NCBI GenBank assembly: GCA_018266175.1
Contig: JAFEAY010000003.1
Location: 372,001-436,000 of the forward strand
Reading direction: 5' to 3'
Source of the DNA: Candidatus Dependentiae bacterium
GTDB lineage: Bacteria; Babelota; Babeliae; Babelales; RVW-14
Length of the DNA stretch: 64,000 nt
Shown here: positions 16,756 to 24,263 of the stretch, piece by piece
Numbering within the stretch: position 1 is the first letter of the stretch
Layout of the letters: the number at the start of each line of letters is the position of its first letter
The notes under the pieces: model-generated
Seen by the model: the letters and a program-made list of their open reading frames with translations, nothing else
The model's database searches: none
Told to the model about the DNA's origin: nothing
Position numbers and translations under genes: made by a program

Positions 16756-18294
16756 TTATTCATCCATCTTAATTTCACTGGCCTGGATAAAGTCTTTTTC
16801 TTCACCCTCATTAATCCATACCTGATCAGAAAGTGTTCTGGTTACTGCATTAAAGGACAATTTTAAACCATGGATATCAACTTCTTTAAACCCTTCGCAT
16901 GCTGCAACAATTTTTTCTGTTGTTACAGGCGGTTGAATTGTATTGAGTACTTTAAGAAAAATAAGAGCGTTAATGTATCCTTCAAAATAGAAGGGACCGA
17001 CCGCTTGGTTGGGAAGATGCGTTTGCATGGCGGTACGAAACTGTTGAGCAATTGGCAAACTGCTGCGCAACGGATCGGGAACAACTGATGAAGTAATCAT
17101 GCTTGCACCACGAAGTTTGCTTAAAATTTTTTGAACTGCAACCAATTCGGAAAACCCCAAAAAGACGGATTTATACAACCCCTTGTTAATTGCTAATCGA
17201 ACAAAAGTTGATGCTGGACGAGAAGTTGCAATGCAAAAAACAACATTCGGTGATTTTTTTGCAATGCGGTCAACAGCATCAGAAACGTTGACCGAACCGT
17301 CCGGATAAGCTGCCATTTCAACCGGCTTAAGATCAAAGCGCTTGAGCACTTCAACTACTTTTTTGCGGCACTCATTTCCCCAATCGCTTTCTTCATAAAA
17401 GATAGCAACTTTTTTACGGCGCAGGCGATAAACTGCGTAAGCGGTTAAAGCTTCAATCTCTTTTTCGTACGGCGGCCTAAAAAAAACAAGGTTGCGATAG
17501 CCGGCTTTTCGAAGAGTATCGACACCCGCTATCGGAAAAAGTCCAAGTAACTGATTACGTAATATTGATGGAAGCGCCGTAAATAAATTTTCATCCCCCA
17601 GCATGCTTAAAAATATTGGCGAGTTACTTTTGAGTTGATTGATGTTCTCACGGGCACGCAGTATTTCAGATTTATCATCTCCTGAAAAAGTTTGAATGAA
17701 GTAATTGCTCGTTGGGTTATCGGTGTTGATGTGGTTAAAAACCAGCAACATTCCTTCGTTGACGTGCGTTCCGATAATACCATTCTTTCCGCTTAAAGAG
17801 GCTGAAATACTCACGGATATTTCGGTTTTATTGCCAACTGATTTTGAAGGAATAGGCAATGCTTGAAATTGTGGAAATGGATTTTTTGGTTCAAGCGTAA
17901 AAGATTTCACCAATTTTTTGGCAGTTTTTTTTACTTTCTTCAAAGCTTGCTGAGCCTTTCTCACATGCTCAGTAATTTTTGCTCCTGCCTTTTGAGAAAC
18001 CCTTGCGGCGTCGTCATAGGAGTGCTGCGCTGCTGATGCAACTTCCGATTGCTCAGGAGCAGATGCAGCTTGAATTGGGGGTGATACCGGAACTGATGCT
18101 GACGTTGCAGGTTGTTGTTGGAGCGTCGACTGTGCAGGAGTAGGTGACACTTGGGTTGGTACAGTTGCCACTTGGACTTGTGGAGCGGGATGAGGCTGTT
18201 GCCCGTCCGCCGTAGCCTCGGCAAAGGCGGATGCAATGCAACCATTCAAGAAGCTTACAAAAATTATGAATAAAAATTGTGTAACCATAAGCAT
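16756..18294 (-). CDS. Periplasmic (possibly lipid-anchored) type I substrate-binding protein, LIVBP/LivK family
   Basis: The family binds amino acids or small organic ligands between two lobes. The N-terminus has a hydrophobic signal and a lipobox-like LNGC (Cys19). A Pro/Gln/Ala-rich linker runs to about residue 125, then a type I periplasmic binding fold: ISVSISASLSGKNGIIGTHV, INTDNPTSNY, PIAGVDTLRKAGYRNLVFFRP, KVAIFYEESDWGNECRKKVVEVL, VVFCIATSRPASTFVRLA, GPFYFEGYINALIFLKVL. No ABC transporter permease or ATPase is adjacent. The next gene is a ligand-gated channel, so it is more likely a sensor or presenting subunit than a transport component (inference). The palindromic element at 18205-18232 sits just after the lipobox cysteine. 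AAGG lies about 9 bases before the ATG. Confidence 0.85.
   Translation of the reverse strand: MLMVTQFLFIIFVSFLNGCIASAFAEATADGQQPHPAPQVQVATVPTQVSPTPAQSTLQQQPATSASVPVSPPIQAASAPEQSEVASAAQHSYDDAARVSQKAGAKITEHVRKAQQALKKVKKTAKKLVKSFTLEPKNPFPQFQALPIPSKSVGNKTEISVSISASLSGKNGIIGTHVNEGMLLVFNHINTDNPTSNYFIQTFSGDDKSEILRARENINQLKSNSPIFLSMLGDENLFTALPSILRNQLLGLFPIAGVDTLRKAGYRNLVFFRPPYEKEIEALTAYAVYRLRRKKVAIFYEESDWGNECRKKVVEVLKRFDLKPVEMAAYPDGSVNVSDAVDRIAKKSPNVVFCIATSRPASTFVRLAINKGLYKSVFLGFSELVAVQKILSKLRGASMITSSVVPDPLRSSLPIAQQFRTAMQTHLPNQAVGPFYFEGYINALIFLKVLNTIQPPVTTEKIVAACEGFKEVDIHGLKLSFNAVTRTLSDQVWINEGEEKDFIQASEIKMDE
18205..18232 (-). repeat. 28-bp in-frame palindromic element, copy B
   Basis: An imperfect palindrome (GTCCGCC...GGCGGA) lies directly after the lipobox cysteine codon of the binding protein and is translated as ASAFAEATAD. 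It is related to copy A at 13955-13982, has the same orientation relative to the host gene and is read in the same frame. Its placement in a flexible linker makes insertion tolerable. Confidence 0.6.
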
Positions 18295-18311
18295 TCTATA
18301 AATCCTTATAC

Positions 18312-18343
18312 AAAAATCGGGCAGAAGGTTCTGCCCGATTTTT
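18312..18343 (-). terminator. Terminator between the beta-helix operon and the binding-protein/channel cluster
   Basis: A 15-bp stem (18312-18326 and 18329-18343) with a GG loop and A- and T-rich ends, so it could act in both directions. It follows the stop of the 1218-aa gene by about 25 bases. Only 17 bases separate it from the start codon of the binding-protein gene at 18294. Confidence 0.88.
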
Positions 18344-18367
18344 GCCGTTATTTATTTCAATTCTGTT

Positions 18368-21300
18368 TTATGCATCAACGTTTGCATAATCCAAGAAGCC
18401 TGTAACTACTTCAAGTGATGCACCTGGCATAATTTGGAGATTCAAGTCGTCATCTGAATTTCCATTACCAAACGCAAAGCCTTCAGAAGCTGAAACAGCA
18501 CCGTTGTTATACAAGAAGTTATTGTGATCGATACACAATGTTCCACGTGTCAGTCTCATACCCGCTACTGATGAAACAACCGAGCAACCATCAAAGAAGA
18601 GTCTCGATGTAGCATTTTGCAATGCAATCAGATCTCTGTCTGCGCTTGCTGGTGCGTAGCTAAATGTTAAGCCCTTATCAAAGACTAAGGTCGCATTACC
18701 ATTAACCATTGAGTAACCGGTTGAGGTGTACACAAAGGCAGAGGTACCTGTGATAATATTCTCTTCAATAAAGCGCATCGATCCAACTGAGAAGATATAA
18801 TCACTGGATAGATGCAAGGTGCTACCTTTGAATATGAGATGAGCATTTGGACCAACGCAATCCAAGTTGCTACCACGAAGGTTTGTAAGCGCAAGATCCT
18901 GAATAGTGAGATGACCTGGTTGTAGCAGATGAATATTCTTGTTTGCAAAATTCAAGACGTTGCCATCACCATAAAGCAATGTTTCACCAACAAATGTCCA
19001 GGTCTTGGTCAAGTCTTGACACTCACTCAGTTCAACTTTGGTGCAATTACCAAAGATAATTTGAGCGGTACCAAGCATTGGATCCTGCATGAGGTTTATT
19101 GCTTCATCATCAAAGTCACGCAATACCACATTTTCAAGTGTAACGGTTACGCCTGGCTGAATTCTGAATTGGTTTGATTGTTTACGTGCAAACTTGATTG
19201 CATGTCCAGAACCATTGATAGTGGTATCAACCGTCACCAATAAGGTATGTGATGATGACAAGAAGATATCAAAGCTTAAGGTGTATGTTGGAGCTGTATC
19301 GATTTGAACGCCCCATGGTCCATGGTCGATGGTATCAAGCTGTGCATCAAGCCACACAATTGCCATACTGTTGTTTTTGCAGCAGTACAATAACGTATTG
19401 CTATTGTTCTTGGTTAAGAATAATAATGCATTACTGTTGTTCTTATTCAAGTACAACAATGTATTACTGTTATTCTTGCAGCATGAGATTAACGCATTAC
19501 TGTTATTTTTTGCCAAGAATAAGAGTGTGTTACTGTTGTTTTTACAACATGAAATCAGTGCATTGCTATTGTTCTTGGTCAAGTACAGAAGCGCGTTACT
19601 ATTATTTGTTGTCAAGAAAAGCAGCGAGTTACTGTTATTCTTACAACAAGAGATTAATGCGTTACTATTGTTCTTGGTTAAGAATAGAAGCGCATTGCTG
19701 TTGTTCGTTATGCCAAACAGCGCAGCGTTACTGTTGTTCTTGCAGCAGGCAATTAATGCATTACTGTTGTTCTTGGTCAAGTACAATAACGTATTACTGT
19801 TGTTTTTATCGCCTGCAAGAATTGCGTTACTGCTATTTTTGCAACAGAACAAGAGCGCATTACTCAAGTTCTTGGTGAGATACAAGATTGTATTACTGTT
19901 GTTCTTATCCCCAGCAAGAATTGCATTGCTGTTGTTGGTTATGCCAAACAATGCAGCGTTACTGTTGTTCTTGCAGCAGGCGATTAATGCATTGCTATTA
20001 TTCTTGGTCAAGAACAAGAGCGCGTTGCTGTTGTTGGTTATGCCAAACAGCGCCGCGTTGCTATTGTTTTTGCAGCAGGCGATTAATGCATTGCTGTTAT
20101 TCTTGGTCAAGAACAAGAGCGCGTTGCTGTTGTTGGTTATGCCAAACAGCGCCGCGTTACTGTTGTTTTTGCAGCAGGCGATTAATGCATTGCTGTTATT
20201 CTTGGTCAAGAACAGAAGCGCGTTGCTGTTGTTTGTTATGCCAAACAGCGCTGCGTTACTGTTGTTTTTGCAGCAGGCGATGAGTGCATTGCTGTTATTC
20301 TTGGTCAAGAACAAGAGCGCGTTGCTGTTGTTGGTTATGCCAAACAGCGCTGCGTTACTGTTGTTCTTGCAGCAGGCAATGAGTGCGTTGCTGTTATTTT
20401 TGGTTAAGAACAGAAGCGCGTTGCTGTTGTTATTAATAGCCGTAAAAACAGGGCCATTTGTATTTGTTGTTAACCACAACAAAGCATTACTCAAGTTTTT
20501 GCAACAATACAATGATGCGTTACTGTTGTTCTTGTCACCGGCCAGAAGCGCGTTGCTATTATTCTTGGTCAAGTACAAGAGCGCATTGCTATTGTTGTTG
20601 CAGCACGATAACAATGCATTACTGTTGTTCTTGTTCAAGGTTAAGAGCGCATCGCTGTTATTTCTAATAGCTGTGAAAACAGGACCATTTGTGTTGGTCG
20701 TTAACCACAAAAGAGCATTACTTATGTTCTTACAACAGAACAATGATGCATTACTGTTGTTCTTGTCGCCAGCAAGAATTGCGTTGCTGTTGTTCTTAGT
20801 TAAGTACAAGATTGTGTTGCTATTGTTCTTATCACCGGCAAGCAGTGCGTTACTGTTGTTTTTGCAACATGAAATGAGCGCATTGCTGTTGTTCTTGGTG
20901 AGGTACAACATTGCATTGCTATGCGTTGTAAGCACTCGTTCTGTAACCACTTTGCGAATAACACCATTGTTAACATAAGCAATAAACTTTTGATTTGGAT
21001 CAGCAGTCTTAATTGGTTGAATGCTATTTTCGTTTCCAAAATCAAGCGTATCATACTCAAGCGCAAGATTATCAACGGTCATTGATGCTAAATCTGAAAG
21101 AGTTAAGGTCTTGTTCTGAGTAACAATAGTTGTTGGACCTTCAACATAAACACCACCAGTTGTCCAGGTGATGTCGCCATCCATTTCAACTTCAACTTGA
21201 GACAGTCGAAGCTGAGCTGTATCGTCTTCAAAAACAATACGCCCACTACCAAGTCCCTTGAGTTTTGCATCAGCAAGCGAAAGCGTTGCGCCTGATTTGA

Positions 21301-22024
21301 TCCAAATAGATCCACCATTAGTTAAATCTACAAGATTTCCGTTACCGGTAATGCGGGAAACACCTGCAAAATACCAAATTCCAGTTACCGTCATTTTGCT
21401 GTTAAGCGCTAAATCATTAGCACCATCCCACAAAATTGTATCGGGCCATGAAAGTGGTGCACCACCAAATGTTGTACGATATCCATTAAAGCGTACAGAA
21501 CCAGAACCGGTAAATTTTACATCATCAGCAAATCCCAGGTCATTTTCTAGAATTGCGGTACCGTTTCTCAACTTGATATTTTGATTGAGAGTATTAACAA
21601 GTGCAATCGTTAATGTTGTATTAAGATCTTGCAAACAGACAGCACCATTTAAACGCATAAAGCCAGAAAGACGGTTGTTCTGGTTACTTGCAATAACTCC
21701 CGCGTTGACTTCACTTGGATCGCCAAAATATGAGTCATTACCATTCAAGAAGATTGTTCCGCCTCCAGAGGTTGTTTCAGTCAAATCAGTACAGTTCGCG
21801 TTAACGAAAAGTAGGCTTCCTAAAACGCTTCCTCCGTTACACTCAAATATCGAACCGTTGTCGATAACGAGTTGACTTGGAATAATCTTAATCTTGGATG
21901 ATAAACCAACAACTTTTATTGAACTTGATTTATCACCAAAATCTATGGATGTTGCTGCGTATGCAGCAAATCCTTGCAGTATGCATAAAATGAGCGCACC
22001 AGCAAATTTGATGCGTATGTTCAT
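18368..22024 (-). CDS. Giant secreted beta-helix-type protein with 48 tandem 11-residue repeats, 1218 aa
   Basis: After a signal peptide (FAGALILCILQGFAAYA), residues of about 25-365 align with the next two upstream-transcribed paralogues (for example LNQNIKLRNGTAILENDLGF). They have the short hydrophobic/Asn/Gly pattern of right-handed beta-helix surface proteins. Residues 367-894 are 48 units of 11 residues with consensus NNSNALLxxxK, the last four residues alternating among FLTK, ACCK, FGIT, AGDK and YLTK. The C-terminal 320 residues resume the beta-helix pattern and match the end of the 689-aa paralogue. The protein therefore looks like a standard family member with a repeat block inserted. 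GGAG precedes the ATG and a strong terminator follows. Probably a surface adhesin or structural protein; function unproven. Confidence 0.82.
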   Translation of the reverse strand: MNIRIKFAGALILCILQGFAAYAATSIDFGDKSSSIKVVGLSSKIKIIPSQLVIDNGSIFECNGGSVLGSLLFVNANCTDLTETTSGGGTIFLNGNDSYFGDPSEVNAGVIASNQNNRLSGFMRLNGAVCLQDLNTTLTIALVNTLNQNIKLRNGTAILENDLGFADDVKFTGSGSVRFNGYRTTFGGAPLSWPDTILWDGANDLALNSKMTVTGIWYFAGVSRITGNGNLVDLTNGGSIWIKSGATLSLADAKLKGLGSGRIVFEDDTAQLRLSQVEVEMDGDITWTTGGVYVEGPTTIVTQNKTLTLSDLASMTVDNLALEYDTLDFGNENSIQPIKTADPNQKFIAYVNNGVIRKVVTERVLTTHSNAMLYLTKNNSNALISCCKNNSNALLAGDKNNSNTILYLTKNNSNAILAGDKNNSNASLFCCKNISNALLWLTTNTNGPVFTAIRNNSDALLTLNKNNSNALLSCCNNNSNALLYLTKNNSNALLAGDKNNSNASLYCCKNLSNALLWLTTNTNGPVFTAINNNSNALLFLTKNNSNALIACCKNNSNAALFGITNNSNALLFLTKNNSNALIACCKNNSNAALFGITNNSNALLFLTKNNSNALIACCKNNSNAALFGITNNSNALLFLTKNNSNALIACCKNNSNAALFGITNNSNALLFLTKNNSNALIACCKNNSNAALFGITNNSNAILAGDKNNSNTILYLTKNLSNALLFCCKNSSNAILAGDKNNSNTLLYLTKNNSNALIACCKNNSNAALFGITNNSNALLFLTKNNSNALISCCKNNSNSLLFLTTNNSNALLYLTKNNSNALISCCKNNSNTLLFLAKNNSNALISCCKNNSNTLLYLNKNNSNALLFLTKNNSNTLLYCCKNNSMAIVWLDAQLDTIDHGPWGVQIDTAPTYTLSFDIFLSSSHTLLVTVDTTINGSGHAIKFARKQSNQFRIQPGVTVTLENVVLRDFDDEAINLMQDPMLGTAQIIFGNCTKVELSECQDLTKTWTFVGETLLYGDGNVLNFANKNIHLLQPGHLTIQDLALTNLRGSNLDCVGPNAHLIFKGSTLHLSSDYIFSVGSMRFIEENIITGTSAFVYTSTGYSMVNGNATLVFDKGLTFSYAPASADRDLIALQNATSRLFFDGCSVVSSVAGMRLTRGTLCIDHNNFLYNNGAVSASEGFAFGNGNSDDDLNLQIMPGASLEVVTGFLDYANVDA
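19343..20926 (-). repeat. 48 x 33-bp tandem coding repeat
   Basis: The block is 1584 bp, exactly 48 x 33, with no indel. Each unit encodes 11 residues of the form N-x-S-N-A-[LIA]-[LI]-x-x-x-[KT]. The first Asn and the Ser survive in most units, including the variants NIS, NLS and NSS. Two units (about numbers 8 and 15 from the protein N-terminus) are replaced by NTNGPVFTAI[RN]. Many units contain a Cys-Cys pair. Confidence 0.95.
19937..20431 (-). repeat. Five copies of a 99-bp higher-order repeat
   Basis: Within the 33-bp array, units 16-30 form five successive near-identical triplets (FLTK / ACCK / FGIT endings). The 99-bp copies differ by only a few bases, indicating recent tandem duplication. 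Another three-unit block (units 6-8 and 13-15) is also duplicated. Confidence 0.85.
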
Positions 22025-22087
22025 AACATCTCCTTCTTCGCTTCACGATACAATCGTGATTTCTTCACTACTTAACAACCCACCCCA

Positions 22088-24157
22088 TTAATTTACGTTA
22101 TTGTAAACCAACTTTCCTGAAAGCAACTGTAAGCTTGCTGCTGGAACAATCTTAATTTGAAGATCGTTGATTGCTACTCCATCACCAAAAACTATTGCTT
22201 GCGAATCACTCACTCCACCTGGATTCTGCAAAAAGCTCTTACGGTCAACGGTTAACGTTCCCTTACGCAAACGCATGCCAGTTGATGTTGTTGCAAGTGT
22301 TGCACCATTTAAAAAGAGCTCTGCTGATGGATCTTGCATATCAAATAAGTCCTTACTTGCAATAGATGGTGCGTATCTAAATGTTGTTCCAGGGCGAAGT
22401 CTCATACTGCTTTTTCGTTTGAGATTACTTACTTGGCTTGATGTGTAATGGAAAGTGAATGTTCCTGATAAGTCTAAGTCGCCATTAATATCAAAACTAC
22501 CTGTACTAAACGTGAAATCATTATCAAGGAACAAGTTTACTCGTCCATCAAAAACGATTTTAGACGCATTGGTATCGCAACGAATTTTATTCGAAGCAAG
22601 GCCCTTAATGGTGATATCTCGAATGGTTAATTGAGCACCGTTGGTTACAAAAATTCGACCGTTGGGCCCAAGTGTCAAAGTACGACTAACACCATCAAGA
22701 ATACTGTCGCCTTTAAACGTCCACGTATAGTTGAGATCGCTGGTGAAAATTTCCATGGTTACACGATCACCAAACAACATCTTGGAAGCTGAGTTACCAA
22801 AGCTTACGTCTGTTGAAGCAAGATCACGCAAGACAATATTTTTGAATTCCAAAATTTGGTTTGGATCAATAATAACAATCTCACCCTCAATTGCAGGATC
22901 AATACGTGTAAAGTAAGCGATATGAGTATTTCCATTCAGACACAAGCTTGAGTTTACGTTCAAGCGATTGTCTGGAGAAATCAGAAGATATCGAGCAAGT
23001 GTGAGTGTTACTGATGAATCGAAAGTAACAACACCAAGAATATCAACGCGAGGTCGAACAATCGTGCCGTTGTTTAAAAATTTAATATGAACATTATTCG
23101 GATCATCAATAGGTTTTGGTTGAATGTTTGCTTTATCAGCAAATTCAAGCGGCTCATATGAAAGAGGACAACCATCAACCGTTAGTGAAGCGGCACTATC
23201 AAATCTCAAAATCTTATCTTTTACAATAACACGAGATGCACCACTCACATAAATGCCACCACGCGTCATGGTCACATCACGATCCATCTCTATTTCACAG
23301 GAAGACATGCGTAGCTGTGAGGTATTATTTTCAAAAACAAAGAACCCAGATCCAAAACCCTTAATCTTTAGACCATTAAGATCGAGTGTTGTATTTTTTC
23401 TAATCCAGATTGTTCCACCATGTGAGAAATCAAGCGTGTTACCGTGTCCATTGAAGTTTGAGTTTCCTTGAAAAATCCACTGACCTTTAATGCGAATATC
23501 ACTATTCAACATAATATCGCCTGCATCTTTCCAGAGCAGTGTATCGGTCCAGGTTAATGACTTTCCACCTAAGATCAGTTGGTTACCATTCAAAACAATG
23601 GTTCCGGAACCGGTAAAGGTAACGTCATCACCAAGCTTCAGCGTATTTGCAAGACCCAACGTTCCTCGATTCAAAATAACGTTTTGATTGAGAGAGCTTT
23701 GAATTGCAATTGAAAGTGTTGATGTTTGATCGTGCAAAATAATTGCATTTGAACTTTGAAAGGTTGGCTGCCCTTCTAAACGATTGCGAGTACCGCGTAC
23801 AACAATTCTTTGAGCAACTAAACCGGGCTCAGAACGAAAAACGGCATCGTTACCGTTCATCGAAATTTCAGAAACAGCATCAAAGTCGCCATCGGCAGTC
23901 AAACCAATTTCAGCAACATCGTTAACGAAAACGCCATCACTAAAAACAAGTTTATTTCCTTTGATAACACTAACAGGTTCTTTTTTAACCGTTCCTTCTG
24001 AAATGCTCATGCTGGTGCCCAACACGTTGAGTGTTGCAGCAGTTCCAACAATTTCAATAGCAGAGTCTTTTGCACCAAAATTAACTGATGCCTGCGTCAT
24101 TGGCATCACTAAACAGAAGATTAAAACATGGCTTAGCAGAGCCCTTCTTATTTTCAT
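22088..24157 (-). CDS. Secreted beta-helix-type protein, 689 aa, paralogue of its neighbours
   Basis: ATG 24157 is chosen because AGGAG is correctly spaced and a signal peptide follows (LLSHVLIFCLVMPMTQAS); an in-frame GTG two codons earlier is less likely. The mature protein is a long series of short strands rich in Asn, Gly, Asp, Ile and Leu, with motifs such as LNQNVILNRGTLGLANTL, GSGTIVLNGNQLILGG and HGGTIWIRKNTTLDLNGL. They recur in the 1218-aa and 1317-aa neighbours. It is the simplest family member and shows where the repeat block is inserted in the 1218-aa protein. Likely surface-exposed or secreted. The pattern recalls polymorphic-membrane or adhesin beta-helices, but no C-terminal barrel is visible. 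Confidence 0.8.
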   Translation of the reverse strand: MKIRRALLSHVLIFCLVMPMTQASVNFGAKDSAIEIVGTAATLNVLGTSMSISEGTVKKEPVSVIKGNKLVFSDGVFVNDVAEIGLTADGDFDAVSEISMNGNDAVFRSEPGLVAQRIVVRGTRNRLEGQPTFQSSNAIILHDQTSTLSIAIQSSLNQNVILNRGTLGLANTLKLGDDVTFTGSGTIVLNGNQLILGGKSLTWTDTLLWKDAGDIMLNSDIRIKGQWIFQGNSNFNGHGNTLDFSHGGTIWIRKNTTLDLNGLKIKGFGSGFFVFENNTSQLRMSSCEIEMDRDVTMTRGGIYVSGASRVIVKDKILRFDSAASLTVDGCPLSYEPLEFADKANIQPKPIDDPNNVHIKFLNNGTIVRPRVDILGVVTFDSSVTLTLARYLLISPDNRLNVNSSLCLNGNTHIAYFTRIDPAIEGEIVIIDPNQILEFKNIVLRDLASTDVSFGNSASKMLFGDRVTMEIFTSDLNYTWTFKGDSILDGVSRTLTLGPNGRIFVTNGAQLTIRDITIKGLASNKIRCDTNASKIVFDGRVNLFLDNDFTFSTGSFDINGDLDLSGTFTFHYTSSQVSNLKRKSSMRLRPGTTFRYAPSIASKDLFDMQDPSAELFLNGATLATTSTGMRLRKGTLTVDRKSFLQNPGGVSDSQAIVFGDGVAINDLQIKIVPAASLQLLSGKLVYNNVN

Positions 24158-24263
24158 TCCCACTCCTTTAACAGGTCTTGCTCATTCAAAGCACTTTGTG
24201 TACATCAAATTTCCCTTTTTGTGACTCCCTTGCCTTTACCAAGACCCCCTTCAATAAATGGTT

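Noticed and set aside
19343-20926. CRISPR-like regular spacing
   Set aside because: The units are contiguous without unique spacers and are in frame within a coding sequence; there are no cas genes nearby.
19329-20978. Plus-strand open frame of 549 codons antisense to the repeat array
   Set aside because: With a 33-bp period, absence of a stop in one unit removes stops from all. The product is a simple Leu/Phe repeat, there is no ribosome-binding site, and the minus-strand frame continues into homologous beta-helix sequence.
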